DNA from: Blautia hominis
GTDB lineage: Bacteria; Bacillota; Clostridia; Lachnospirales; Lachnospiraceae
Direction: 5' to 3'
Length of the DNA: 64,000 bases
Assembly: GCA_002270465.1 (NCBI GenBank)
Contig: NQOF01000004.1
Location: 463,668 to 527,667, forward strand
Within the stretch, counting starts at the first letter, position 1. Each line of letters opens with the position of its first letter. Position numbers and translations under genes: made by a program. The notes under the pieces were generated by a model. It did no database searches, was not told where the DNA came from, and saw nothing but the letters and a program-made list of their open reading frames with translations. Positions 8,544-16,904 of the stretch are shown piece after piece.

Positions 8544-8593
8544 TTTGATTATCAAAAATTTTGATTGTGTTATATAAATAAATCATATATAAT
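8544..8593 (+). promoter_or_regulatory. FabT-like operator and promoter of the MarR gene
   Basis: The 13-base palindrome TTTGATTATCAAA (8544-8556) matches the core of the FabT operator of Firmicutes. A second palindrome overlaps it (ATCAAAA..TTTTGAT, 8551-8565). A -10 TATAAT (8588-8593) with TTGTGT 17 bases upstream gives a promoter overlapping the operator, which suggests autoregulation. Confidence 0.7.
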
Positions 8594-8623
8594 AGAATCA
8601 ACCAAACCAAAAGGAGTGATAAA

Positions 8624-9073
8624 GTGGAACCTTATGAAGTCTTCCATGACGTACTGGTCAATCTCTTCCAGGAGATCATGGACATAGAAGAGAAGGCCCT
8701 TATTACTTCTGAATTCAAAGATATTTCCGTAAACGACATGCACATTTTAGAAGCAATCGGAGTTAAAAGCGCCCGAAACATGTCATCCGTGGCAAAGACC
8801 CTGTCCGTGACCGTGGGAACCCTGACGATTGCCATAAACAGCCTGGTGAAAAAAGGATATGTAAACCGAGTCAGAAGTGAGGAGGACCGCCGGGTAGTGC
8901 TCATATCCCTGACGAAAAAGGGAGAAAAAGCAAACACCCACCATATGAAATTCCATGACGGAATGATTCAGGCTTTGATGAAGGACCTGGACGAAGAACA
9001 GCAGAAAATACTGGTAAAGTCATTGCTTAATCTAAGAAAGTTCTTTGATTCCTACAAGGATAAAAAAGAATAG
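8624..9073 (+). CDS. MarR-family regulator, FabT-like
   Basis: The 149-residue protein has a winged helix-turn-helix (about 40-110; ARNMSSVAKTLSVTVGTLTIAINSLVKKGYV followed by the wing EEDRRVVLISLT). Size and sequence resemble FabT, the fatty-acid synthesis repressor that acts with acyl-ACP. The start is GTG behind AAGGAG. The operator palindrome just upstream supports the FabT reading. FabT usually heads the fab cluster, but no fab gene lies here, so it would have to act in trans. The function remains an inference. Confidence 0.8.
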   Translation: MEPYEVFHDVLVNLFQEIMDIEEKALITSEFKDISVNDMHILEAIGVKSARNMSSVAKTLSVTVGTLTIAINSLVKKGYVNRVRSEEDRRVVLISLTKKGEKANTHHMKFHDGMIQALMKDLDEEQQKILVKSLLNLRKFFDSYKDKKE

Positions 9074-9078
9074 AAATG

Positions 9079-9137
9079 CAAAAGCGCCGTAAGAACAAGC
9101 CTGTAAATATACAGCCTGTTTTTACGGTGCTTTTTAA
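9079..9137. terminator. Bidirectional terminator between marR and the DUF885 gene
   Basis: AAAAGCGCCGTAA near the start pairs with TTACGGTGCTTTTT at the end, with internal pairing of GCCTGTA and TACAG. The A-rich and T-rich flanks suit termination of both convergent genes. Confidence 0.75.
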
Positions 9138-9142
9138 ATCCT

Positions 9143-10921
9143 TTATTTATATTCCATCAGCAGATATTTTTCCAAAACAGGAAACTGTGCCGGACCCAGT
9201 TCCAGGATATACTGGTGAAATTCCTTTAACTGGAAAGACTTGCCTGCAGCCTCCTGGGCTTCTTTTTTCAGATCAATAAAATTCAGATATCCAAGATAAT
9301 ACTTCAGATAATTACTTGGATTTTCCACAATATACTGGTAGATTTCCCCGCAGGTATCCTGAGAGGCAATGCCAAAAGAATTCAGCGTTTTTGTGACAGT
9401 TCCCAGATCCCATCCGTGGTCGTGGATGCCGATATCCAGCAGTGAATAGAGACACAGGCTCACAGAACGGTTCAGCCACAGAAGTTCCATGAGGGAGTCA
9501 TCCAGCTTCAGATATTTTGCACCGTATCCATAGGACAGGGATTCCACATAAGTGGCCCAGCCCTCCACGTAACCTCCAAAGCTTAAAATATGACGTATAT
9601 CATCCGGCTCTGTTTTGCTGAAATACAATGTCTGATACAAATGTCCCGGAAATCCCTCATGCGCCAGTGTGGTAAAAAGTTCCGCCTCCGTTACCTGGCT
9701 GCCTTTGTTGATATATATAACATTGGGGCTGAGTGTATCTGCAGGCGGTGTGAGGTAGAAGGCCGGACTGGAAAAGTCCTCCATGGATTCATGCACATAT
9801 TTCACCTTATAGGAGGGTTTACCGCTGTCAGGAAAATCCTTGCTTATGGCCTTGTTCAGATAATCCAGCATCTGTGCCGGGGTACTGCTGCAAGTCTCCG
9901 GCAGGGAGGAAGCGTCTGTGAGCAGTTTTGGATCAGCCACGATCAGGCTCTGCATTTTTTTGTAATCAGTGAGAAGCTGTGTGTAGAGCCGCTCCTCGAT
10001 CTCTTTGATAGTCCGGTAGTCCCCGGTCCCGCTGCGGATCAGGTAACGATAGTAGGCAGTCCCGCCGGGGAGATTTGACAATCCTCCGGAATTTGTTCCG
10101 TTTCCTTTTAAGTCCGCCAGGCCTTTAGCAAGGGATCGGTAAGCCGGGAAGACCCGTTTTTCCATGATCTTTTCATGCATTTTTATGTAAGAGTCTGCCT
10201 GCTTTTTAGTCATGGCTTTTCGGGAGACAAATTTGTTCATTTTATCTTTAAACATAGTGGAAAGGTAATTGGTGGATAGATCCTCTGTAAACGCATTGCA
10301 CTGTTCTATGATCCGGTCCACACTGGTGTCACTCATGAACAGGCCTTCCTCTGCCTTTTTCTTCTCAAATTCCAGGATCTCATCAAAATAACCGGTCATG
10401 GAGGAGAGCAGGGTAAAATAATCCTTGATATCATCAGCGGTCCGAAAGGTGTATTCTGCCAGCAGTACAGGAAGCTGGGACTGAATGCCCAGATTGGGAC
10501 TCAGGGGTTCCTGCAGCATATAATTATCTTTTATGGACAACTGGGTAGCAAAGTCCAGGTTTAGGATGTCGTAAGTAAGCCGGTTGTCTTTGGACAGCTC
10601 TTTGTATGTGAACTTTTCCAGTTTTTCCTTATACTTTTCAACAGAATCATAGCCTTCCTTCAGTTTATCCGGGTCCATACATCCCAGTTTGATGGAATAA
10701 TCTTTGATCCCGTATTTTTCGGGATAAGCCAGGGTATAATGCAGGTTTAGGGTATTGGATTTCACCTCCTCGGTAAAAATCTGTTGTGTAAATTTCTCAA
10801 AACGGGCATCTTCTGTAAGAAAGCGGTCTTTTTGGGTAAAAATAAGAAGGAAGAGGAAAACAGCCAGGACAATAAATCCCGGTACCAGAAATTTCCTCCT
10901 GGAAGATAAGAATTTTTTCAA
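9143..10921 (-). CDS. DUF885-family predicted zinc metallopeptidase, membrane-anchored
   Basis: The 592-residue protein begins with a basic segment and one hydrophobic helix (about 12-28), so it is probably anchored with its domain outside the cell. The rest is a DUF885 domain. The motif HEGFPGH near residue 421 has the HExxH-like arrangement used to bind zinc in this family, followed by GGYVEGWATYVE. Family members are regarded as carboxypeptidase-like hydrolases, but substrates are mostly unknown. The start is TTG, behind AAGGAGC. It is a single gene between a terminator and a divergent lipoprotein gene. Confidence 0.82.
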   Translation of the reverse strand: MKKFLSSRRKFLVPGFIVLAVFLFLLIFTQKDRFLTEDARFEKFTQQIFTEEVKSNTLNLHYTLAYPEKYGIKDYSIKLGCMDPDKLKEGYDSVEKYKEKLEKFTYKELSKDNRLTYDILNLDFATQLSIKDNYMLQEPLSPNLGIQSQLPVLLAEYTFRTADDIKDYFTLLSSMTGYFDEILEFEKKKAEEGLFMSDTSVDRIIEQCNAFTEDLSTNYLSTMFKDKMNKFVSRKAMTKKQADSYIKMHEKIMEKRVFPAYRSLAKGLADLKGNGTNSGGLSNLPGGTAYYRYLIRSGTGDYRTIKEIEERLYTQLLTDYKKMQSLIVADPKLLTDASSLPETCSSTPAQMLDYLNKAISKDFPDSGKPSYKVKYVHESMEDFSSPAFYLTPPADTLSPNVIYINKGSQVTEAELFTTLAHEGFPGHLYQTLYFSKTEPDDIRHILSFGGYVEGWATYVESLSYGYGAKYLKLDDSLMELLWLNRSVSLCLYSLLDIGIHDHGWDLGTVTKTLNSFGIASQDTCGEIYQYIVENPSNYLKYYLGYLNFIDLKKEAQEAAGKSFQLKEFHQYILELGPAQFPVLEKYLLMEYK

Positions 10922-11062
10922 AAGATGCTCCTTGGATAATACTTGAAAACTCTTTAACAGTTTATGAAAAAATCAGGCATGTATGCGTATTTTCATTGTA
11001 AAAAGGCACGCGGATGTGATAAACTTTTGATAGTGGGAGTTAAGTTAAGGGAGGTGGCTTGT

Positions 11063-12364
11063 TTGAATAAGAAGATATGTATGGTATGCCTGTTGGCAGC
11101 CCTTTTGACTGCAGGATGCACACCGCAGGATTCTATGCCTGACGAGGAGGACGTGGTAAACCTGCCGGATGAAGAACAGCAGGAGGAAGAGACAGAGGAT
11201 GTACAAAAAGAATACGATGTAGAGCTTTCCGATAAACTTTCGGATTTCCAGTTTTCCGTCAACGAGACCGTATACACCCTTCCTGCAAGGCTTCAGGCTT
11301 GGAAAAATGCAGGATGGACCTATGAGAAGGACAACGGCAAAAAAGCCCTGGACCCGGAATCTTTCCTGGAGGGAGAGATATTGGAGAGTGAGGGCGGTTC
11401 CCTTGCCGTGGATATTGTCAATCTGGATGGGGAGAAGAAACTGCTTGGGGAATGTTATGTGGGCGGTGTACAGCTGGAGAGCACCGAGGATGACAGCCGT
11501 GTGTACCAGCTTCCCGGAAAGATCAGAATGGGAACCTCCACTTTGGATGAAGTTACCGAAGCATACGGTATGCCTACAGACCAGTATGAAGAAAAAGACA
11601 ATATCTACCTGACCTATGAATACGGAATATACAAGCAGGCAGATTTGGTATTTGACGTACAGGATGAAATACTATATAAAGCTGTGCTGAAAAACTACAG
11701 AGAACCGGAAGACGGCAGTGAGGAAGTGAGCAAGGAAACGCCGGCGGAGGTGGAGAACTATCAGGCGCCGGGGGCATTTCCGGATGACATTATGGCGTTT
11801 GTGGTGCGGTACGGAGGAGATTTCTATAAGCTTCCGGCACCGGTCTGTGAATTTACAAAAAACGGATGGAAAATATTAGAGGATGGTTCCGACAGCATTG
11901 TAAAGAGCGGACGTCACGGCTATGTGACACTTGAGCGTGACGGACAGACCCTCTATGCGGTGGTAAACAATTACGCCGATATGGCAGTGCCCATGGAAAA
12001 CAGTTTTATCATCAGTGTGCACGGTGACTTTGATGTCACGAAAGTATCAGTGGAAATGTACAGAGGAATCACCCTGGGAATGAGTGAGGAGACCATGAAA
12101 GCCCTGCTTGGAGACAACGCATATGAGACCGAGGAGACGGACAGAGGTGTTTCCTATTTCATATATGCGGATGAGGAAAAGCAAAACTATACCAGGATAT
12201 TTGTGGATAAAGATTTGAAGCTGGTCAGGGAAATAGAACTGTCCAACAGCCCGGATACACTTTCTGCCGCGTCAATGGGAACACCGCAGGAAGAACCGGA
12301 CAGTGTGGAGGCCGCGGCAATGTACGGAGATGACGAATTTCCCGGTGAGGAAAAGGAAGAATAG
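11063..12364 (+). CDS. Lipoprotein with a duplicated domain, function unknown
   Basis: The 433-residue product starts at TTG 11063, chosen because GGAGG lies 8 bases upstream and the N-terminus is then a good lipoprotein signal (LLAALLTAGC, Cys about 19); the longer open frame starting at 10964 has no ribosome site. An acidic linker follows. Two halves (about 45-210 and 235-400) share an order of motifs: a VYTLPA or FYKLPA start, an NAGW or KNGW segment, a glycine-rich strand region, then RGITLGMS or RMGTSTLDEV followed by a YGMPTD or LGDNAY element. This looks like an internal duplication. The acidic tail ends EEKEE. I do not recognise the family. Confidence 0.72.
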   Translation: MNKKICMVCLLAALLTAGCTPQDSMPDEEDVVNLPDEEQQEEETEDVQKEYDVELSDKLSDFQFSVNETVYTLPARLQAWKNAGWTYEKDNGKKALDPESFLEGEILESEGGSLAVDIVNLDGEKKLLGECYVGGVQLESTEDDSRVYQLPGKIRMGTSTLDEVTEAYGMPTDQYEEKDNIYLTYEYGIYKQADLVFDVQDEILYKAVLKNYREPEDGSEEVSKETPAEVENYQAPGAFPDDIMAFVVRYGGDFYKLPAPVCEFTKNGWKILEDGSDSIVKSGRHGYVTLERDGQTLYAVVNNYADMAVPMENSFIISVHGDFDVTKVSVEMYRGITLGMSEETMKALLGDNAYETEETDRGVSYFIYADEEKQNYTRIFVDKDLKLVREIELSNSPDTLSAASMGTPQEEPDSVEAAAMYGDDEFPGEEKEE

Positions 12365-12473
12365 AAGGTAACAAATGAATTATTTCATTGCTAAAGGCGG
12401 TTTCCCATAGATTTTTGGTTGCGGCCTGGAGTGTATGAGACAGTTACGAATAAAAAGACAGAGGTAAAACAAA

Positions 12474-13400
12474 ATGGAGCAGAAAATATATGACATTATC
12501 ATCATCGGTTCCGGACCGGCAGGTCTCTGTGCGGCGATCTATGCCAAACGGGCCCAGCTTGAAATGCTGGTCATTGAGAAAGATTTCTCCAGCGGAGGAC
12601 AGATGGTGAAGACCTACGAGGTGGACAACTATCCGGGACTACCGGGAATGAGCGGTTATGATATGGCTGAGGCCTTCCGAAAACATGCGGACAAACTGGG
12701 TGCAGCATTTGTCAGGGAGAATGTGAAAGAGGTGCAGACAGAAGGGGACCTGAAAAAGATCACAACAAATAAAAACCAGTATCTTACAAGAACACTTGTC
12801 ATTGCGGCCGGGGCCAGACACCGGACACTGGGCATCCCCGGTGAGGAGGCATTTTCCGGAATGGGCGTTTCTTACTGTGCCACCTGTGACGGTGCGTTTT
12901 TCAAAGGCGGGGTCACAGCGGTGATCGGCGGCGGTGATGTGGCGGTTGAGGATGCCATTTTCCTGTCCAGAATATGTAAAAAGGTATATCTGATACACCG
13001 CAGGGATGAACTGCGGGCGGCAGGTATTTTGCAGGAAAGTGTAAAGGCTATTGAAAACGTGGAGATTGTGTGGGATACTATTCCGAGGGAAATCAGGGGA
13101 GCAGAACAAGTGCAGAGTCTTGCGGTAGAAAATGTCAAGACAGGAGAAACAAAAGAGCTTGCCGTCGACGGTGTGTTTGTGGCAGTGGGCATTCTTCCGA
13201 ATACAGAGGAATTCGGCAGTCTTGTAAAGCTGAATGAATCCGGTTATATAGAGGCAGGGGAAGACTGCGCGTCCAGTATTTCGGGTATCTTTGCAGCCGG
13301 TGACATACGGACAAAACAACTGCGCCAGATTGTGACAGCAGCGGCAGACGGGGCCAACGCGGTGGATTCTGCCCAGAAATACCTGATGGAACATGCATAA
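12474..13400 (+). CDS. trxB: Thioredoxin-disulfide reductase (TrxB type)
   Basis: This 308-residue flavoprotein transfers electrons from NADPH through FAD to thioredoxin. It shows the N-terminal FAD site (IIIGSGPAGLCAA), the redox pair Cys135/Cys138 in CATCDG, the NADPH-binding GGGDVAVEDA and the C-terminal FAD motif (GIFAAGDIR). Length is normal for the low-molecular-weight class. A thioredoxin gene lies 26 kb away at 39.2 kb, not next to it. A GAGG site precedes the ATG; galK follows after 68 bases. Confidence 0.9.
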   Translation: MEQKIYDIIIIGSGPAGLCAAIYAKRAQLEMLVIEKDFSSGGQMVKTYEVDNYPGLPGMSGYDMAEAFRKHADKLGAAFVRENVKEVQTEGDLKKITTNKNQYLTRTLVIAAGARHRTLGIPGEEAFSGMGVSYCATCDGAFFKGGVTAVIGGGDVAVEDAIFLSRICKKVYLIHRRDELRAAGILQESVKAIENVEIVWDTIPREIRGAEQVQSLAVENVKTGETKELAVDGVFVAVGILPNTEEFGSLVKLNESGYIEAGEDCASSISGIFAAGDIRTKQLRQIVTAAADGANAVDSAQKYLMEHA

Positions 13401-13468
13401 CCCCAAGAGGAGAAGAACCAGCAGAATAAAAATCCATGCGCAACAGAAGGATAAAGGAGGAATTACAA

Positions 13469-14749
13469 ATGAAAAACATGAAGGTTCTGGCAGAGGAGAT
13501 CCGCCAGGGAAGACACGACGAGATCCTGAAAGATATTTATGTGGATGAAAGCGTTCTGGATTACCAGAGAAAGCGTTATATAAAGGCAATTGAAGAATTT
13601 GAAAATATTTTCGGTGAAAGTGACGTGGAGATTTACAGCGCGCCCGGCCGATGCGAGGTGGGGGGAAACCACACAGACCACCAGCACGGTATGGTACTTG
13701 CCACATCCATCAACCAGGATGCCCTGGCGGTAGTGGGCAGATCCGAGGACGGCATGATCCACGTGCTCTCAGACGGATATGATATGGTGGATGTGGATGT
13801 CAATGATCTGGAAGAGCGTTATGACGAGGAAGGCACAACAGCGGCTCTTGTACGCGGTGTGGCGGCTGAGCTGAAATCCAGGGGCTATGAGGTGCAGGGA
13901 TACAATGCCTATATTGTCAGCGATGTTCTGATCGGTGCGGGCCTGTCATCCTCCGCCGCGTTTGAAGTAATCCTGGGAACCATTATCTCCGGTCTTTTTA
14001 ATGAAGGCAGCATTGACCCTGTGGTGATCGCACAGACGGGGCAGTATGCGGAGAACGTGTATTTCGGAAAGCCCTGCGGTCTCATGGACCAGGTGGCATG
14101 TTCTGTGGGCGGTATGATCCACATTGACTTCAAGGAACCGGGCTGCCCTGTTGTGGAGAAGGTTCCCTCAGATTTTGAAGCTTACCAGTACAGCATGTGT
14201 ATTGTGGACACAAAAGCATCCCATGCTGATATGGGAGATGACTATGCATCCATCCCGGAAGAGATGAAAAAGGTGGCAAAATTCTTCGGAAAAGCTTATC
14301 TGCGTGAAGTGGAAGAGGATGATTTCTACAAACAGATTTCGGGACTCAGAAGCGTGCTGGGTGACCGTCCTATCCTGCGTGCCCTTCATTTCTTTGAGGA
14401 GGAGAGAAGGGTTGAGGGGGAAGTGAAAGCCCTGAGAGATGGTGATTTCAAGGAGTTCCTGGAGCTTGTAAAGGATTCAGGCAATTCTTCCTTTAAGTAT
14501 CTCCAGAATATCTACAACAGCACCAATGTACAGAAACAGGCCATGTCTATTGCCCTTGCTGTCAGCGATAAGATTCTGAGAAAGCATGGAGTGTCCCGTG
14601 TACACGGCGGCGGTTTTGCAGGTACGATTGAAATTTTTGTGGAGAACAGTTTTGTGGATGAGTACAAGACCAGAATGGACAGAGTCTTTGGAAAAGGTTC
14701 CTGCCAGATTCTGAAGGTACGTCAGTCCGGCGGAAGAAAAGTTTTATAA
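13469..14749 (+). CDS. galK: Galactokinase
   Basis: The 426-residue enzyme would phosphorylate galactose at C1 in the Leloir pathway. It shows the galactokinase signature region (GRCEVGGNHTDHQHG), the GHMP ATP-binding loop (GAGLSSSAAFEVILGT) and the C-terminal HGGGFAGTIEIF motif. ATG at 13469 is chosen because GGAGG sits 8 bases before it; the frame extends 11 codons further without support. GVGRIN..HTDY of classical enzymes is replaced by CEVGGNHTDH, a common clostridial variant. No other gal genes are adjacent. A strong terminator follows. Confidence 0.9.
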   Translation: MKNMKVLAEEIRQGRHDEILKDIYVDESVLDYQRKRYIKAIEEFENIFGESDVEIYSAPGRCEVGGNHTDHQHGMVLATSINQDALAVVGRSEDGMIHVLSDGYDMVDVDVNDLEERYDEEGTTAALVRGVAAELKSRGYEVQGYNAYIVSDVLIGAGLSSSAAFEVILGTIISGLFNEGSIDPVVIAQTGQYAENVYFGKPCGLMDQVACSVGGMIHIDFKEPGCPVVEKVPSDFEAYQYSMCIVDTKASHADMGDDYASIPEEMKKVAKFFGKAYLREVEEDDFYKQISGLRSVLGDRPILRALHFFEEERRVEGEVKALRDGDFKEFLELVKDSGNSSFKYLQNIYNSTNVQKQAMSIALAVSDKILRKHGVSRVHGGGFAGTIEIFVENSFVDEYKTRMDRVFGKGSCQILKVRQSGGRKVL

Positions 14750-14760
14750 GAGGATGAAGG

Positions 14761-14805
14761 CTGCATCGGATAATCCCTTTTGGGATGTCCGGTGCAGTTT
14801 TTTTG
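14761..14805 (+). terminator. Intrinsic terminator after galK
   Basis: CTGCATCGGA pairs with TCCGGTGCAG, with an inner AATCCC/GGGAT pairing, followed by seven T residues. Confidence 0.88.
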
Positions 14806-15377
14806 AGGGGTTCATGTGACGGTTCAAGTAGGAGAACTTGAAGGTTGGTTTACACTGATTTACATAATTTCCCGAACAGGTTACATAACAGAATTTGGGA
14901 CAAGGGGATGCCGTCGAAGAGGGAAAATTGGAGAAAACAGTAAGTTTTTTTGGGCTTAATTTTCAGAATATTCTTAATTGTAGAATATGCACAATGCTTG
15001 TCGAAAAAACCAACATTTACCACATTCCATCCTCAAAGTTATCCACATATGAAAATCCACAAAACCCCGTAAAAATAAAGTTATCCTCAAAGTTATCCAC
15101 ATTCTCCACAAAAATGTGTGTGGATTAATGTGATTTACATAATAATAGAAAGAACAAAGGTTTTGTACACTTGTGATAAAAAGAAGAATTTTGGGGAAAA
15201 GTGGGGAAAAGGGATTGACATTTTTGAAATCTATTTTTTGACGGGGTGCGACATAATATGCTAAAATCCGGGGAAAATTGATATTGTTTTCTGATAATTG
15301 TTGGTTTCCATAATGTTGTGGGGGAGTGAGATGGGGGGAGTTATGGGACGGTGACTCACGGACGGTGGCTCACGGAC
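14806..15377. other. AT-rich non-coding stretch with DnaA-box-like sites
   Basis: No credible gene is present. Two perfect DnaA-box matches, TTATCCACA at 15039 and 15093, lie in an 18-base direct repeat (15031-15048 and 15085-15102). One-mismatch forms occur at 15081 (TTATCCTCA) and on the minus strand at 15119-15127. A possible promoter (TTGACG at 15238, TAAAAT at 15262) points towards the foldback at 15378. A short direct repeat of CTCACGGACGGTG occurs just before that foldback. Confidence 0.6.
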
Positions 15378-15619
15378 GGTGCGCAGGAGGTATCCGTGTG
15401 TGGGAAAAGTCAGGGGAGACAGGAGTTTCTAACAGGCAGCGGGCCGGAAAATGGGGGCACCGCATGGAACCGCAGCCGAATCTGATGATTCGGCTGCTCA
15501 GCCATGCTGAGAATTTGCTTTGGAGAGCAAATTCTCTCCCCCATTTTCCGGCCCGCTCCCTGTAAGAAACTCCTGCCTCCCCTTCCGATTTTCCCACACA
15601 CGGATACCTCCTGCACACC
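15378..15619. repeat. Branched long inverted repeat (foldback 2)
   Basis: Arms of about 85 bases (15378-15464 and 15535-15619) match at most positions, starting with GGTGCGCAGGAGGTATCCG on the left mirrored at the right end. Inside lie three separate hairpins: CAGCCGAATC with GATTCGGCTG (15472-15495), CTCAGC with GCTGAG (15497-15511) and GAATTTGCT with AGCAAATTC (15511-15534). The predicted fold is a long stem closed by a multi-branch head. Small frames that run through it on both strands are by-products of the symmetry. Confidence 0.85.
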
Positions 15620-15730
15620 TGGTTGTGGCAACGGAATGCTTCTTTTCCTGAACTGTATGTGCCGTTTTCATAGTTCTGCTGGCAGGGGAAATGCTATTTC
15701 ATAATATAGAAAGAGCGTACTTGCCATTTT

Positions 15731-15767
15731 ATAGATAGGTAGATAGATAAATAGATAGATAGATAGG
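15731..15767. repeat. GATA tetranucleotide microsatellite
   Basis: Nine or so imperfect TAGA/GATA units upstream of the padR promoter region. It could change length by slippage, but no effect on a gene is evident. Confidence 0.85.
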
Positions 15768-15802
15768 ACAAGATTATATTTTGTAATTGACAAGAACGGT
15801 GT

Positions 15803-15840
15803 CTTGCAATACAATATAGGTGACTATATTGTATTGCAAG
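15803..15840 (+). promoter_or_regulatory. Perfect palindromic operator upstream of padR
   Basis: Two 17-base arms (15803-15819 and 15824-15840) are exact reverse complements around a GTGA spacer. The arms end 16 bases before the padR start, leaving just room for the GGGAGGTGG ribosome site. PadR proteins bind such AT-rich dyads, so this is very probably the autoregulatory site. It may also form a hairpin in the leader. Confidence 0.82.
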
Positions 15841-15856
15841 ATAGGGAGGTGGAGCG

Positions 15857-16228
15857 GTGATTTCTTCGCAGATGCTGAAAGGGACTTTAGAGGGGTGTGT
15901 GCTGGCTATTATTGGGAAGAAGGAGACGTATGGATATGAGATATCGGAACAGTTGAAGGGATATGGATTTGGGAAGGTAGCGGAGGGGACTATTTATCCG
16001 CTTTTGCTCAGGCTGGAGAAGAATGGGTTTATTGAGGCGGTCTTTCGGGAGTCTGAGGTCGGACCCCGGAGGAAGTATTATTTTATAACCCCGGAGGGGG
16101 AAGAAGAATTTGTAAGATTTACGGAGAGTTACCTGGAATTGACAGGTGCGGTTTCCAGGCTGTTAGATGACATGAAAGGGGATATGATCAATGAGCAGAC
16201 AGACGAAGCAGCTAATGAAGGAAAATAA
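15857..16228 (+). CDS. PadR-family transcriptional regulator
   Basis: The 123-residue protein has the PadR winged helix (LEGCVLAIIGKKETYGYEI, then GTIYPLLLRLEKNGFIEA and the wing GPRRKYYFITPEG) and a short C-terminal dimerisation helix, so it belongs to the small PadR class. The start is GTG behind GGGAGGTGG. A perfect 38-base palindrome sits immediately upstream. It is followed by a membrane-protein gene whose start lies inside it, the usual PadR-plus-membrane-protein pair. Confidence 0.9.
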   Translation: MISSQMLKGTLEGCVLAIIGKKETYGYEISEQLKGYGFGKVAEGTIYPLLLRLEKNGFIEAVFRESEVGPRRKYYFITPEGEEEFVRFTESYLELTGAVSRLLDDMKGDMINEQTDEAANEGK

Positions 16229-16841
16229 TGATTTAGCTCTACAGCTTCATGAAGGTGATAACCGTATTCTGACGGATATAGTGGTTTATATCCGCGGTGC
16301 AGATATAAGCGCTTACCGGCAGGAACTGGTCAGGCGTGATATTACACAGATGATCTTAGACGGAGAGCAGCGTGGGGATACTGCTGAGGATATAATAGGC
16401 GGTGATTACAAAACCTTCTGCGATAATGTCTTAAAGGAAGTGCCACGTCTCACCTCCGCAGAAAAATCTATTTCTTTCCTGGGAACCATATGCGCCGCTT
16501 CCGCAGTCCTGCTGACAGTGCGGCTGCTATTCGCTCTCACGGATACACTCAAAGAAAACAACACCTGGCCTGATATTCCCATAACAACAGGAAATATCAT
16601 AAGCACATTCTTAATTCTGTGTGCAGCTATCTTAATTTATAACTTCATTACAAAGAACTCCTTTAACTCAAGATTCCTAGGAAGCAAAAAAATTCCCGTA
16701 CTATGCATCTTAATTTTAGTTATTTGCATATGTACAGACCTCTTCCTCAATACAGTGATCCTAACCATCCACGCAGTACCCCTCCTCCTCACAATCGTTG
16801 CCCTATACATACTATACAAAATAACAGACATTATAAACTAG
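16191..16841 (+). CDS. Membrane protein paired with PadR
   Basis: The 216-residue protein has a soluble N-terminal part (about 1-95) and four hydrophobic segments (about 97-115, 130-150, 163-183 and 190-212). Proteins encoded with small PadR regulators often have this layout, but no specific family is recognised. It overlaps padR by 38 bases; a later Met at 16215 is an alternative start. The IS630 element is inserted exactly at the stop codon: its target TA plus the next G forms TAG. The uninterrupted site would also read TAG, so the protein is not shortened. Confidence 0.7.
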   Translation: MSRQTKQLMKENNDLALQLHEGDNRILTDIVVYIRGADISAYRQELVRRDITQMILDGEQRGDTAEDIIGGDYKTFCDNVLKEVPRLTSAEKSISFLGTICAASAVLLTVRLLFALTDTLKENNTWPDIPITTGNIISTFLILCAAILIYNFITKNSFNSRFLGSKKIPVLCILILVICICTDLFLNTVILTIHAVPLLLTIVALYILYKITDIIN

Positions 16842-16904
16842 TGTAATGTCCGGTTGATATTTATGGTAATATATGGTATACTCAAAAGAAACAGGAGCAA
16901 TACC

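Noticed and set aside
12639-13706. Minus-strand 355-codon frame across trxB and galK
   Set aside because: It lies antisense to two well-supported genes, has no ribosome site and encodes a Cys/His-rich sequence typical of a shadow frame.
15031-15127. Chromosomal origin of replication
   Set aside because: DnaA boxes are present, but none of the usual neighbours (dnaA, dnaN, rpmH) is, so an oriC call is not supported.
15326-15704. Several small frames on both strands
   Set aside because: They run through the foldback and mirror one another because of its symmetry.
16191-16841. Truncation of the PadR-partner gene by the IS element
   Set aside because: Removing the element and one TA still leaves TAG at the same place, so the stop codon is unchanged.
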